Of a stretch of 64,000 bases of DNA, positions 11,705 through 23,880 are shown one piece after another. Position 1 is the first letter of the stretch. Each line of letters begins with the position of its first letter. The DNA comes from Delphinapterus leucas. Lineage: Eukaryota > Chordata > Mammalia > Artiodactyla > Monodontidae. The position numbers were made by a program, and so were the translations under genes. The stretch is from assembly GCF_002288925.2 (NCBI RefSeq), contig NW_022098031.1, forward strand, positions 6,688,671-6,752,670. Direction: 5' to 3'. Below the pieces are notes generated by a model. That model did no database searches and was not told the DNA's origin. It saw only the letters and a list, made by a program, of their open reading frames with translations.

Positions 11705-12078
11705 TTTTATTTTTATTTTCTCTTTTTAAAAAAAAAATTTTTTTTTAATTTATTTTTGGCTGCGTTGGGTCTTTGTTGCTGCACGCGGGCTTTCTCTAGT
11801 TGCAGTGAGTGGGGGCTACTCTTCATTGTGGTGTGCAGGCTTCTCATTGTGGTGGCTTCTCTTGTTGCGAAGCATGGGCTCTAGGCACATGGGCTTCAGT
11901 AGTTGTGGCACGCATGCTCAGTAGTTGTGGCTTGTGATCTGTAGAGCGCAGGCTCAGTAGTTGTGACTCATGGGCTTAGTTGCTCTGCAGCATGTGGGAT
12001 CTTCTCAGACCAAGGCTCGAACCCGTGTCCCCTGCATTGGTAGGCGGATTCTTAGCCACTGTGCCACCAGGGAAGCCC
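11705..12078 (-). mobile_element. CHR SINE, long form, reverse orientation
   Basis: tRNA-derived SINE. The reverse complement of the 'GGGCTTCCCTGGTGGC' head lies at the right end (to 12078), and an AT-rich tail lies at the left. The body shows the repeated AGTAGTTGTGGC/TGTGACTCATGGGCTTAG blocks that distinguish the long CHR form from the short one. It is flanked by ATTCTCTTA at 11696-11704 and 12081-12089, a likely 9-bp or longer target-site duplication made by L1 machinery. The family is shared by cetaceans, hippos and ruminants. The two open frames across its left edge are incidental. Confidence 0.92.
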
Positions 12079-12089
12079 TGATTCTCTTA

Positions 12090-13690
12090 AACTCATAAAA
12101 TAAATCTGTCTTATTTATTCACATGATCCAGATTCAACAATACAATTAAATGATAGTCCCCTGTCCTAAAAATATGTGCACACATAAGGGATTATTTAAG
12201 CACACTGAGCTTTCTTTTCCCCAGGGGATATATTATCAAATAAATTTTACTTCAAAATTTTTAATTAGAAAAATGTATTATTTTACTACTCTAATTAGTG
12301 TTGTGTCTCAATAAAAGTATCACTGTAAAAATAAAGGCATAGTTAAAAAAATTATTTACCCATAGATAAGATTTCTTACAATTATTTAGTGACATTAAAT
12401 TACTCTGCCTATATTTTGGGAAAATTATTTTCCCTGAAATTGCACACTCATATTCTACAATAGCTCAGTAACATGTGCAAAATATTTAAGTAAATTTTAA
12501 AGAAAAAATATGAAGAATTTCTAGATCACAGAGTACTATTTTAATATTTTGTTCAGTTTTTGATCATAACAAGCTACTTAACACTCTCAGTTCTTTTATT
12601 ATTTCTGTTGTAAAATACAAAAATTTATTTTGTAAATTACCCTGGATATTTTCTAATCCAGAGGTAATACATGACTAATTTGGTGTTAGCAAGCAAAGTA
12701 CTCTAATCAATATCATGTCTCATTTTCGACTTTTGATTGTGATTCAGAATAATTGGCTGTGTTGGTAAATACTGCTACATACTCGAATATTCTCCTTTTT
12801 ACCTCCTGACCCCCTCCAAATACACATACACACACACACACAAACATTCATGCATGTACAATCAATAAACAGAGGAGGTATTCATTTTCAACCAAATAAT
12901 CAAATGCACTGGGATATTTCCATGAAACATGTTAATTCATCATGTCTACTGTAATAGTTAAAAGAGCAACAACCAGCAAAATATGTTCTAGACCCTATTA
13001 TTTCTTAATTGTACTCATGTCTATTCTCCTTTAGGAATCGTGTAGTGATTATGAAGAGCATTATCAAGTGGGGATTAGAAGAATAATAATAATTACAGTA
13101 GAAAATTTACATGATTTACAACATGACATGTTTTAACATAAAATCCTCATTTCTGACTTTTAATGTGCTCTAATGTTGCGTTAGCATTACTCTTTATTAT
13201 CATAATTTTAATCTTTTTCTTCACTTTTGCACACAAAAATAATTGCCTGTTTCTTCATAGACAGATCATAACATACAGCTCCAGACCTTTTTAGTATCTT
13301 TCTTTTGTAACATTTCTTAAATTGAATAATGGCTTTGAACTTTTCTAGAAGAAAGCCTAGAGGCACATGAGAGAGAAAACAAATTTTTTAAAATGCCAAC
13401 TTTATTTACTATTTGTTTACAAAGTTTTAAATGAAACAAACATCTAGGTAGTTTTCACAGTAATGAAAATTCCAGAGCTAGAAATCAGAAGACTTGGGTC
13501 CATGCAGTCCATTTTCTCCTTATATATAATACTCCTATTACACAGGAAGGTTAGAATAAAATTAATTACATTAGATAATAGATGAGAGTCCTTTGAAAAT
13601 GCTAGTTTTACATAATGTATTGTTCAATTATTCAAATAAAAATTAAGGACCTTAATAATAAAATTATCTTTGATAATTCAAAAGTATATG
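12090..13690. other. Unassigned AT-rich stretch
   Basis: Nothing recognised except a short CA run (about 12826-12842). No supported frame or RNA gene. Confidence 0.5.
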
Positions 13691-13702
13691 TTATACTATT
13701 TT

Positions 13703-13838
13703 TATTTAATTTTTACATCTTTATTGGAGTATAATTGCTTTACAGTGTTGTGCTTCTGCTGTACAACAAAGTGAATCAGCTGTATGTATACACATATCCC
13801 CATATCCCCTCCCTCTTGAGCCTCCCTCCCACCCCCAT
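13703..13838 (-). mobile_element. L1 3' UTR fragment, reverse orientation
   Basis: Starts with a T-rich stretch (tail complement), followed by ACATCTTTATTGGAGTATAA, TTGCTTTACAGTGTTG and a 'CTGCTGTACAACAAAGTGAAT' type block. This is the reverse complement of the 3' end of the same L1 lineage as the long copy at 30-35.8 kb. It is severely 5'-truncated. Right edge near the CCACCCCCATCC block. Confidence 0.85.
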
Positions 13839-13839
13839 C

Positions 13840-14620
13840 CACATTTCTGTTATGCCAAACCTTAGTTTGGGGATCCATATGGTTTTGTGGAGACTGACTC
13901 CCCTTCTGGCTTCACTGGTGGGATTTATATAACACAGCTAAGCCAGTGTTATGGGCTGAATTTTGCAAGTCCAGAGTACATCTCAGGATTTTTGTGGGGG
14001 ACTGTGGTGAAGTAAATATCCCCTCTTTCTAACTGAGAAGAATGAGGAAGGATGTAGTCCTAAGTGCTGGTGGCATTTATCTTAGTATCACAAAGGGAGC
14101 CTTAGGATGAAACCAACCTCACAAGGGCAGAATATTGAAAACATGCCAGGTCTACCTGTAGATTTTTAAGTTGTGTGAGCCAATAATTTATCTACACTTG
14201 AGCCTTATGAAATTACTAATTTGATCATTTTTTTAATCATAAAAAAGACAAGTTCATGTTGATCAACCCAATGTACTGCTTAATCCAGAACTTCTGTTAC
14301 AAGCTAATAAAACTGTCTAAACTGAAGAGATGGACACATAAATTCTATGCCCTTGAGAATTTTTAACTTGTTAAACTGCTGCCAAAACATAAATTTTTTA
14401 ATTAAAAATTAAATTATAAATTTAATTAAATTATAAATTAAAGTAAAAAATATTAATTATTCAAGAAGTATATTGATACCAGTACAGTCTCTGATGAAAG
14501 ATTTCAAAAGGGAATTTTTGGATATAGAGATACAAAGAAAATTATAGGAATATGTATAGGTAAATGTATTACTCTTCATATAAATTTCAATTTCTTCCCT
14601 CATATCAGGTGGCTGTCTGC
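13840..14620. other. Unassigned stretch with an AT-only palindromic patch
   Basis: No gene or named repeat. Around 14393-14455 the sequence is almost purely A and T with alternating ATTTAATTAAA motifs capable of pairing. This is low-complexity DNA. Confidence 0.45.
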
Positions 14621-14624
14621 TTTT

Positions 14625-14810
14625 CACTCATTCTTTAATTCATTAAACAAATATTTATTAAACCTTTCCCATGTATCAGGCACAGTGAAACCCATAGGTA
14701 TGGAGAGGTAAACAGAATGCACAAAGTCCCTGGCCAAAGTTATTGCCTAGAGGAGTAAGACATTAAGGAAACCATTACAAACATACATAAATACACACAT
14801 AAAACTCCTT
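14625..14810 (-). mobile_element. L2 LINE 3' end remnant
   Basis: Blocks 'ATTCATTAAACAAATATTTA', CATGTATCAGGCACAGTG and GGTAAACAGAATGCACAAAG are the reversed L2 3' end. Short and 5'-truncated. Confidence 0.65.
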
Positions 14811-14864
14811 GTAGTAATTAACCCTTTTCCACTTGAAGAAGTTCTCTTTAACCTAAATCTGATT

Positions 14865-15320
14865 CAACAGTCTTAGGATGTGCATAGTACTCAGGCTGGG
14901 CAATCAGAGAACACATGCCCTTGCCTACAGTAATGGTTCATGGATGGACATGTGATCCAAACTAAGGTGATAGCAAGTCCTCTCCAAGTCTTTGCCAAAG
15001 CCAATCATGAGATAATGCTCTCTTTTCTTAATACCTTTAGCTGTAATGAATATTTATCCCTAGAACTGCTGGTAGCCATTTACAGACCACACAGGGAAAT
15101 ATTAATGGAGAATAAAATCAATACAAAAGAAAGCAGCAGAGATAGACAACCTTGATGATATTTTTGAATTTCTATCCCAATGGTGACTAAAAGAAGTTTA
15201 TCCCTGGAACATTCAATTATGTAACACTATATGTTTTCTACTTTTGTTTTTTTTTTTTAGTTAGATATATTTAGGGTCAAGTTACTTGGATCAAAGCTAT
15301 TGATAACTAACACACCTCTT
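14865..15320 (+). mobile_element. Old retroelement remnant, family not assigned
   Basis: The block order matches an old mammalian interspersed repeat that I recognise but cannot name securely: CAGGCTGGGCAATCAGAG, 'GGACATGTGATCCAAACTAAG', CTGGTAGCCATTTACAGACC, ACAAAAGAAAGCAGCAGAG and 'CCCTGGAACATTCAATTATG', ending near GATAACTAACACACC. The open frame at 14940-15155 lies inside it and is incidental. Confidence 0.45.
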
Positions 15321-15349
15321 TCTTTATTTTGGGATCTGCACAACACCTG

Positions 15350-15770
15350 TCAAAAAGTCAAAATGCCTTTTTTTCTCCTGGAAATCTTTATGTTCCAACA
15401 GCGTCCTACATTTAAGTCTATCATTGAATTTCACAACTTGCATTGCCATTATCTATTTCTTTTTTAATTTATGCTATATTGAAATTTAATAATTTAATAA
15501 TATTTAATTATTAAATACAACAATCTCTCATTTAACTTACTATACTTCATACATAGTACATGCTAGTGTTTATTAAAGGACTGAATAATTACTCAAAACA
15601 TAAAATATATGATTACTGACACACTAATTGGTTTAATATACTATAAAGCACTTAAACTGGAATTTAATAAGATAAAAGGTAACTTACCATTTTAAAATTA
15701 CAAAAGGCAAGAAGTTTTGATGCTATAATAAATCCCCAAATATGTAGGCTTTTTTTTTTCACAATTCACA
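15350..15770. other. Unassigned AT-rich stretch
   Basis: No gene. An imperfect AT palindrome of the TTTAATAATATTTAATTATTAAAT type occurs near 15485-15515. Confidence 0.4.
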
Positions 15771-15774
15771 AAGT

Positions 15775-15935
15775 CCTCTCATAAATATTTTTTCCCATTT
15801 TATCTTCACAATAAGCCTACAGAATAAGCGAGGATCATGTCTTTATTTTGTAGAATCAGAAACTGAAGTTTAGAGAGTTTAGATGACTTATTCAAAGAAA
15901 TATGTGTATTAAGTAGCAGACCCAGAATTTATATT
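15775..15935 (-). mobile_element. MIR SINE, reverse orientation
   Basis: Blocks CCCATTTTATCTTCACAATA, AGAATCAGAAACTGAAG, 'GTTTAGATGACTTATTCAA' and AGTAGCAGACCCAGAATTT correspond to reversed MIR core sequence. Diverged, fragmentary. Confidence 0.7.
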
Positions 15936-15939
15936 ATGT

Positions 15940-18450
15940 ATTTATATGATATCTTCAATAGTAAAGCCAACTTGGTGATTTTTATTTCTTTTTCTGTTGC
16001 CTATACTCCCATTGGCATTCTGTGATAAATAATAATTTCTCCAAATAAATATGGGTAGCAGGGTCTTCTCAGCCAGGGTATTTCAAAGAATCATGTATAA
16101 ATGATATATAAATAGTAAATAGCCTCCTATTTGTGGTATTTAGCCATATTTCCTGACTTTGAGGGACTAAAAATTTCTATAGGAAATACCTCAAAATTGT
16201 TCACTAGTTTAGATATAGAGATATCACTTAGAAAGAGTTAAAATGTGTCCCAATGGAAATTATAATAAATAAGAGAAAGGGCCAGGGACCTGAGAGAGAA
16301 AGGGAGAATATGTATGAAAATAAAAAGTGTGGCATTATGTACTTGAACTAGTAACAGGGACTAAGGAGAAGTGAGCAGTTTCTCAAAGTACAAAAATGGA
16401 CTTTGCACTTGACTCCCCCTGGTTCAGACCCTAAGTTTCTTATGAGCCCTTGGAGAGAAACCAGTGTTTAGCAAAATTAGAAGAAACCCTGTCTCTAGTG
16501 CTCCATGGGATTTTTTATTTCCTAGGGATCTCTCTGCTCTCTACCTGCTTCTAGCAGATGGAGAGCAAGAGGGGCAGTGGAAGTCACAATCAGCTCCTAA
16601 TTACCATGTGGATGTCCTGAAGAGAGTTGCAGTATCCATGTGAATCATATTAGAGAACTCTCCAGAGCTAGAAATTGAAGCACAAAGAAAGAAGCAAAAG
16701 GGATATAAGCAGCCCCAAGGTGTGGGAGACCAATGTGGATTACTGCCTGTATTAAATGTTGCACCCATCACCCAAGCAGGAGCCAAAATAACAATGTTTT
16801 AAATAAGGTAATAGTTTCTACCCATGTAACGGCATAAACAGTTTAAGTCTTGGATAGTGACTTCACAGCAGAATTTTAAAATCCTATAATTTTGTTCTGC
16901 TGTCCTTAGGAGGTAACACTTGTCCACGTGATCCAGATGGCTTTTTAGTTCTTCCACAGTTTAACTAGGTCATGGGGCAAGGAGGAAAGAGGATAGGAAA
17001 GGTATAAAGTATGTCTTGAAATTTGCATATATTCCTTAGATTCATATATCATTAGCCAAAACTTAGTCACACAGTCATACACAGTTTAAAGAAAAACCAG
17101 GCAATGCTGTCTTTATTATGGACAGCCATATGATTCTGCTAATAATTGAAGATTTTATTACATTGAGAGTGAAGAGAAACAGTTATTTGCGGATTTACTC
17201 GGAGTGTCTGCCACATTGCTGTTGTATAGGAAGTTAAGAAGAAAGCTGACAGGAGCAGATTGGTGCAGGTGACATCAATGTGGGCAAACAAAACAAGAGA
17301 AGACAAAAGCTAAGAGGGAGGGCAGAAGTAACAGCTAGAATAGATGTCTGACAAAGGTTAGGTTCGATGCACATAAAGTGTGAAACAACTTTGCCCTTAG
17401 AAGGATCCCAGAAAGATATTACAGGGAAATGTCTTTCTCTTTGACAGATGAGAAAAAGTAAGCCATTTTTCATAGATACTTAGACTTTTAAAGTGGCACA
17501 GTAGGTTCCATAAAACAACAGAACCAAGGAATCATTTTAGATATATGTGTATTAGAATTGTAATAGCATTTATATACAAAAGTAAGTGATATTCATATGT
17601 AAATCTCCTCACTTTTTAATTATCACTTTATATTTTTGAATTGTCCTGTTGCTAATATGTGATGAGTAGACAGAATAATATAAAATATATATTAAACCCA
17701 GGATAAATATAGGTTTGGGGATGATAGAAAGAAGGGAGTCATCTAAAACATCTAATAGTGAATGAATCTCAGGAGAAATAAAACTGATTTAAGACAAAGC
17801 TTGAAGAGCAATTTTGAGAAAGGACTTAAACTGGTCCCTTTAAAAAACTGTGACCTTAAGAAAACTCAGGGTGTGAAATTCGTGGAAGGTTCAGTAATTG
17901 ACTAATATCTTACATGTATCCAGGAGAGAAACTTTGACTTGACCTTTGGGTTATATGCAAGTCTCAGCTAGAACAAGGTTCAATATTTTTCTCAATTTCC
18001 AGAAGCCAGGAACCATGCAAGAAACAACAATAACACCTGGGTTCAGAAGTCAAAGAGTTTAAAATAAGCAAAAGAATGTATTAAGTTCAACAAACTGGAT
18101 TTTGTATCTATACTGCCACATTCTTCTGACACTAGCAAGATTCTTCACTCTGTAACCAAAAATGTTTACTATAATTTGTTAAGTGGGTGATGCATTAAAT
18201 AATTCTCCAAGAAGAGATGTAGAGGAAAAGACAGTACAAGTCCCCAACTCACACTGAAATGGTGCAAATCTATTCAACATTCTTTAGTTCATACATGTAT
18301 CAGTGGACTATATCAGTTAAAAAGAGTTCCCCTCTTTAAGAGTGACCATGGAATATTTCAAAAGTTTCCAGAATTTTGAAGGCCAGATCAGTCTTATTCC
18401 AATAACAAAAGCATGTTGTAAACTTTCTATTGTTAGGTGTTTTCCATACA
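15940..18450. other. Unassigned stretch, about 2.5 kb
   Basis: No gene or confidently named repeat. Less AT-extreme than its surroundings near 16370-16790. The frames at 16601-16786, 17234-17473 and 18342-18530 are at most 79 codons and match no protein family I know. Confidence 0.45.
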
Positions 18451-18454
18451 ACAT

Positions 18455-18695
18455 AGTAGTTAAGAGAATGTATTATGGAATCTTAACTATTAGATGTGAA
18501 TTGTGGTTTCACCACTTGACTGGTGTGTGATTTGAGGCAAGTTACTTAAATGTTTTAGGTCTATTTATCTTTCCATTTTCAAAACATTTAAAAGTAAATT
18601 TACTTCACAGGGTTGTTGAGAATATTTCATGTGATGGAAAATTAATTAACCATTTGCTAGCTGTTATAAGCAATGAGTACATGCTTACATTATTA
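18455..18695 (+). mobile_element. MIR SINE
   Basis: Blocks 'GTAGTTAAGAGAATG', TTTCACCACTTGACTGGTG, 'TGAGGCAAGTTACTTAAATG', TTCACAGGGTTGTTGAGAAT and a final AGCAATGAGTACATGC follow the MIR order over about 240 bp. Confidence 0.75.
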
Positions 18696-18699
18696 TTAC

Positions 18700-19126
18700 T
18701 CTCACAAAGAGCCAGTGGAGCTCTGTGCAGTAGTGCAGGATGGGAATTCTGTAGCAAATCGAATCTTCAGTGAAGGACTTCCATATTCTCGTTGCCATTA
18801 ATTAGAAGATTGTGTTGCGTTTACATGAGGTCCTTTTACCATAAGTTGTCCATATCAACTTTTACTCTGATTTGGCAATGAGTCCAAAAAGTTTGCCATT
18901 TCAAATTTTGTCTCAGTTTCCTACAAACTATTCTTGCCCTCTACTCCTTGAAATTCTGAGGCAGTAGATGATATTTGAGAGTTGGAGTTACATTTTTTTA
19001 AAAACTAGTATACTTCTGATTCAGTTATTCCTGCCTAATTCTCTGACTTGAATATTTTCCCCTAACTTATTTTTTTTGGAGGGGGGGAGATATTTTTATA
19101 AATGCTTTATTTCTAAAAATGAAGCA
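18700..19126. other. Unassigned stretch
   Basis: No gene or named repeat seen. Confidence 0.4.
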
Positions 19127-19582
19127 TGTATTAATTTCCTGAGACTGCTATGATAAACCTTCACAAATTGGTGGCATAAAACAATACAAATGTATTCTCT
19201 CACATTTCTGGAAACTAGAAGTCTGAAATTTAGTAGGGCTGTGCCCCCTCTATTGCTCTAAGGGAAAATCCATCCTTTGCCTCTTCTAGCTTCTGGTAGC
19301 TGCCCTGGCATTCCTGGGCTTGTGGTCACATCACTTCTGTCTCTACCTATATCTTCACATTTCTTTCTCCTCTGTATCTGTGTTATTTCCCTTTGGCTCT
19401 CTCTTATAAATTACATGTGATGGCATTTATAGCTCACCCTGATAACCCAGGGCAATCTCCTCATCTCAAAATCCTTAATTTACTTACATCTGCAAAGTTC
19501 CTTTTTCCAAATAAAGTAACATTTACAAATTCCAGATATTAGGACTTGATGTCTTTGAGTGGCTATTATTCAAACTACTACA
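19127..19582 (-). mobile_element. MLT1/MST-like MaLR LTR, reverse orientation
   Basis: A complete-looking LTR of 456 bp that begins TGTATTAATTTCCTGAG and ends CTACTACA, keeping the TG...CA ends. The interior shows TTCACAAATTGGTGGCATAA, 'CTCACATTTCTGGAAACTAG' and 'AGGACTTGATGTCTTTGAG', the reverse of the standard MaLR LTR order. No internal region adjoins it, so it is a solo LTR. No obvious 5-bp target-site duplication remains. Confidence 0.75.
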
Positions 19583-20845
19583 AACTGTTTAACTGATATA
19601 CTTACCTTGGAGACATTTCTTCAGGGTAAGATACCCCATTCTGTCCTCATAGTGCACTTAGTGTGAATCACATTTTTTATTTCTTTTGTTGGTTTAAATT
19701 GTCCGATTTTTTGAAGTACACATACTTTTGGGAGTAAGTGTTACAAAAGTGAAATTGCTTTGTAGCAACTTCATTCACCATCCATATGCCTGATCTTTGC
19801 CTTTAATATCAAAGTGTCCCAGGAATTACTTGAAATACTGAACAAGACATCCCATGATGTATATCAGGTAAATGAACAAAAATGAATGTCAATCTTCAGT
19901 CCAGTTCACACAAGTTGAAAAAGTTCCTGGTAGAAAATTGTGGAAGGTACAGAGAAACTACTTTCTATATATTTTGACCTAGAGGACATTCATATTCTTG
20001 AAAAAATAGAACTATTGCTCTAGAAGTCACTTTAAGAGTGCCTTCCTCCTGGAGCTCCTGACTTTATGAAAGAGAAAAGAGTCTTACGGTGATTAAGTGG
20101 TTCAAAAAGGTAGTGCACCCAATCAGAGGAAGCAATGGGGCTAGAACCCAGGTTTGTGTGGTTCCAAGGTCAGTGCTCCCTCTAACCCCTGCTGGGAAAA
20201 GCTTGCTACTTCATTAGATCAACTTCTCAATTTCTAAAATTGCCTGACACATCAAGGAATAATTCTGATTATTTGTCACAAAGTAGGCTAAATATTACAT
20301 TATTTTAATAAAAAAGTAAATATAAACACAAGAAAATTCACCAGAAATCTTCATCTAAAAGCTGTAAAAACACAAGAAAAAAATCACTATACTAAAACAG
20401 AAAAAAAGTTCTTAATATTTTCCATTGTTATGTTAACAATGCACCAGTTTATCTATTCTTATCAAAATGTATGAATGCAGTACTCCCTTACCAATAGATG
20501 GGGCAGGGGAGCAACACAGGTGCTCAGTAAAGGTTAAGGAGCTGTACAAAATATAGTTTTACCTGTTAACTAATTTGAATATTTTTTTCAATTGAGTTAA
20601 AAAATGCCAAGAAATAGAGCACTCCTTGTCATTGTTTAACCCAATTAGGAAAAAAAAATCACATTGCTTGCAATAAAAGAGGCCAGTTGCTCTTCTGCTC
20701 TCATGAATACATTATTCCTGATTGATACACAGTATTGCTGTCAGTTATTAGATTAACTATTTGCAATCTCATAAATCTGAAGCCAAGAGCCTGTGGAATT
20801 GGAAAAAGTCTGATGGAGATGAGTCTACAAGAGACAAACCATGCC
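19583..20845. other. Unassigned stretch
   Basis: No gene. A possible very weak reversed MIR end lies near 20085-20190 (AATGGGGCTAGAACCCAGG), not strong enough to list on its own. Confidence 0.4.
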
Positions 20846-20848
20846 TAG

Positions 20849-21012
20849 CAGTGCTTCTCAAACCTTAAGGAGCACAGGATTCACTTGGGGAGCTGGTTCA
20901 AATGCAGATCCCAGATCCTGTTTCATGAATCAGGGGTGGAGTTTTAGATTCTGTAGTTCCAACAAGTTTTCAGGTGACACTAAGATCGTTAGACCATAAC
21001 TCAAGCTTCAGC
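20849..21012 (+). mobile_element. MER20-like hAT-Charlie element
   Basis: Begins CAGTGCTTCTCAAACC, the MER20-type terminus, followed by GATTCACTTGGGGAGCTG, 'AATCAGGGGTGGAGTTTTAG' and TCCAACAAGTTTTCAGGTG in family order. The right terminus is decayed, so the end is approximate and the 8-bp duplication cannot be confirmed. Non-coding, mobilised in trans. Confidence 0.75.
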
Positions 21013-21099
21013 TATTAAGGTGGGAGATTCCACAAAAGGGTAAGAAGGTACACAGAAGAGTGGGTGAGCATAAAACAAAAATCTTTCCAGAGTTAATAT

Positions 21100-21690
21100 A
21101 CTGTGTGTCACAATTCTGCTGATGACCTGAACTGTCCAATGTATTTACATTTGTGCAAGTCCAATACCTCAGGTCTGAGCAAGATGCCCTGAAATTCCCT
21201 TCGACTTGGCTGAATTTTAGACAGGCTTCTTTCATGATTCTGGGCCTCAGACCCCTATTTTTTTTAGATCATTTACTTTAGAAAACTTGTAATTGTAAAT
21301 TCTTTCTCAGCCCCTTTGATATGTATGTAAATCTCCTCCCAGCCGCTTGCCAGTTTTACAACCCAGGAAATGTCTTTTCCAAGGACCTGGGGACCATCTC
21401 TTTGAAATGTAAAATGTAGAAGGATATCGTAACACTATCTCCCAGTCTCTGTGGGAAGGTAAGAGGCTAACTTTGATTGACACCAATTAGCAAACACAGA
21501 TGGCCTAAACACAGAGCAAAAATCTGCAAACTTTCTTGCCAAAGATAATAAGTTCCACTGCCTCAAACTGAAAAATCTCAAGGTCCCCCATAGTTAACCA
21601 TGCTGCACATCTCTTTCTCTAACACTGGACATTATCATTTTACTGATCTCAAACAAAACAAACAAACAAACCCCAGTATTCTTTTCATGT
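21100..21690. mobile_element. Probable old LTR-like repeat, unassigned
   Basis: Its 71-bp block at 21149-21219 recurs in the same orientation at 25700-25769, so at least part of this region is a dispersed repeat. Phrases around 21350-21540 (GTCTTTTCCAAGGACCTGGG, AACACAGAGCAAAAATCTG) recall an old endogenous-retrovirus LTR. Edges and family are not established. The frame at 21008-21235 is incidental. Confidence 0.35.
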
Positions 21691-22224
21691 GCCCCAAACC
21701 TGTTGCTTTGGTCTAATAGAGGAGAGCCACCTGGAAATTATTCTCCCCAATTACTAATTCATCACTCTTCACTTTCCTCTTCAAATGAAAACCCAAGCTC
21801 TCTAAGTATCAACTTATGTTGGCCTGAGAGATGTCTGAGGCCCCATATTCCAAATTTCCACTTATACATAACCCTGGTATCCTCCCATGTTTGTTTTATG
21901 AATCATCACAACTGATGTATTAAAATCATTTACTTTATATGCACACAAGGATTACCTATCTCTCTCTCTATAGATCTACCTGTAAATTCTTGCTGATGTA
22001 TTCATCTCAATATATGTCAAGGAAGTAAAATTCACAGTTGGAAAAAAATACCACCTAAACAAATAAACTGAGACTTTAAGTCTTTTACTTCCAAACACAT
22101 GTGATAGTTTTGAGTTATAAAGTATTTTCTCCCTATCATGGTTTTCAGTATATTCTTGTATTTTATAGTACATTAAATACAACTAAATACTTGACAACTA
22201 CCTATATAAGGTGACTAGCACTGA

Positions 22225-22361
22225 GTGCATATTATGAACACTTTCTAAACACTTTACTGCAATCCTTACTATAATCTATAAATCAGGTAGATTATTATTA
22301 TTTTACCCATGAAGGATCTTGAAGAACAGAGAGGTTAAGTAACTTGTCTAAGGTCATACAC
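22225..22361 (-). mobile_element. MIR SINE, left part of a split copy
   Basis: Reversed MIR: CAATCCTTACTATAATCTAT, 'ATTATTATTTTACCCATG', and 'GAGAGGTTAAGTAACTTG' with TAAGGTCATACAC. The same element resumes at 22903 (GCTGCTAAGTGAAG, then CTTGAACCCAAGAATTTAAC) exactly where MIR order requires, so the 541 bp between are an insertion. Confidence 0.75.
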
Positions 22362-22902
22362 TGTCAGGGAGGAAGAAATCTTCCACTACCCTTCTAAGTT
22401 CTTCTAGCTGGTCTAAGAATTAAATGGCCGTGAGACAGGTTAACAGGAGAAAATCAAACGAAAGATTAATAACATGTTCACGTGGGAGAGACCTGGGAAA
22501 ACTGAGTAACTTGTCAAAATGGCCAAAATCCTCATTTTAAATACCATCTTCAGCTAAAGACAAAAGAGGATGTAGAGGTAGTGGTTTGGGACTTCAAAGG
22601 GGAGAAAGGCAATTAACAAGGAGATGAAAAAGCAAATATTTAGTAGACAAATGTTTGCTGGGCCATACAGAGACAATGGGACAGAGTAGACTCTGATCTC
22701 CACACCTGGCTCATATTCTTTGCAGATGTCTCTGGTGTTATCTCTATTCTAGCAACAGGCCCTTTATCTAAATTCTTTTAGGCAGTTAAGGGGTAGATAT
22801 CAAAAAACTTCCCAGGTCTTCTGTTTCTTAAAAAAGGCAGTCTAAATTAATCCTTATACCAAAGAGACAAATTTTGGGGTGGCAAATTTTGCTTCCCTAC
22901 CC
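22362..22902. mobile_element. LTR-like insertion inside MIR (TG...CA, 541 bp)
   Basis: This block interrupts a MIR and has the TG (TGTCAGGGAGG) and CA (CTTCCCTACCCA) ends expected of an LTR. Internal phrases such as ACCATCTTCAGCTAAAGACA, AGTAGACAAATGTTTGCTG and 'CATACAGAGACAATGGGAC' suggest an old ERV-group LTR that I recognise in general but cannot name. No matching 5-bp duplication is visible, as expected at this age. Boundaries are set by MIR continuity. Confidence 0.5.
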
Positions 22903-22970
22903 AGCTGCTAAGTGAAGAAACTTGAACCCAAGAATTTAACTCTGTGGCTTAAGAGTTTAACCATCAAATA
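22903..22970 (-). mobile_element. MIR SINE, right part of the split copy
   Basis: Continuation of the reversed MIR at 22225-22361, ending with GTGGCTTAAGAGTTTAACC, the reverse of the usual MIR 5' block. Confidence 0.7.
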
Positions 22971-22974
22971 TTTT

Positions 22975-23555
22975 ATGAGGTGCAATGACCTCACATCTCT
23001 CAATTCACTGAAATTATTTGAAAACTGGAAAAGATAGGGATTGCAGCTAGACTTACCCCTGGATACTTGAATTTTAACAAATGGTAGAGGACTAATTTGA
23101 ATTGAAAGATGGCTTAAATTGTAGTAGTTCTTTGACTGCTGCCCTTGGTTTTCAAACAACTGATGAGAAAACACTGTACTATTATAACACACATTTAATG
23201 TAATATCAATGTGTAATATATAACAGAAAATTTGTACTAATGTCCTTCTCTATATATGTATATATGTAGATTTTATATATATATGTGGATTTTATATCTA
23301 TACACACACACATACACACATATCCAATGCAGACATATATTCTTTCTGAGATCATAAATATTTTGTCATAAATCTTTGGGAAAAAAAAGTTACAACATTA
23401 CAGGCAGTAATTTTATGAAAACTATGATTTGGAGCCCTATTCTATATTCTTTTCATCAATGATTAACTTAAGTGACATCTAAAAGATAATAGTGATGTCA
23501 TTTTTACTGAGATATGTGAAGCATCTAATAATGCTTTTGTTGAAATTATATTATC
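22975..23555. other. Unassigned stretch with AT/CA microsatellite patch
   Basis: No gene. Between about 23250 and 23330 there is a mixed TATATATG/ACACACAT low-complexity tract. The 94-codon antisense frame at 22908-23192 begins in MIR-flanking DNA and has no recognisable motif. Confidence 0.45.
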
Positions 23556-23666
23556 TTAAAAGAACAAAAAGACAAGCCACAGACTGGAAGAAACTATTTA
23601 CAAAACACATATCTGATAAAGGACTTGTATCCAAAATATATGAAGAACTCTTAAAATGTATGAATG

Positions 23667-23880
23667 GGGCTTCCCTGGTGGCGCAGTGGTTGAGAGTCCG
23701 CCTGCCGATGCAGGGGACACGGCTTCGTGCCCCGTTGCGGGAAGATCTCACATGCCGCGGAGCGGCTGTGCCTGTGAGCCATGGCCGCTGAGCCTGTGCA
23801 TCCGGAGCCTGTGCTCCGCAACGGGAGAGGCCACAACAGTGAGAGGCCTGCGTACCGAAAAAAAAAAAAAAAAAAAAAAA
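23667..23880 (+). mobile_element. CHR SINE, short cetacean-type form, copy 1
   Basis: Runs from the 'GGGCTTCCCTGGTGGCGC' head through the RNA polymerase III A-box region (GTGGCGCAGTGG) and a degraded B-box, to a pure A tail of 20 or more bases. It is flanked by a perfect 9-bp duplication, GTATGAATG, at 23658-23666 and 23881-23889. A clean tail and perfect duplication mean a fairly recent, L1-mediated insertion. The several 60-124-codon frames on both strands are products of this GC-rich repeat and are not genes. Confidence 0.95.

Noticed and set aside
20085..20190. Weak reversed MIR-like segment
   Set aside because: Only one short block (GGGGCTAGAACCCAGG) fits; too little to claim.
23680..23760. 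tRNA-like A and B boxes
   Set aside because: These are the internal RNA polymerase III promoter of a SINE, not a tRNA gene. No cloverleaf or acceptor stem can be completed.
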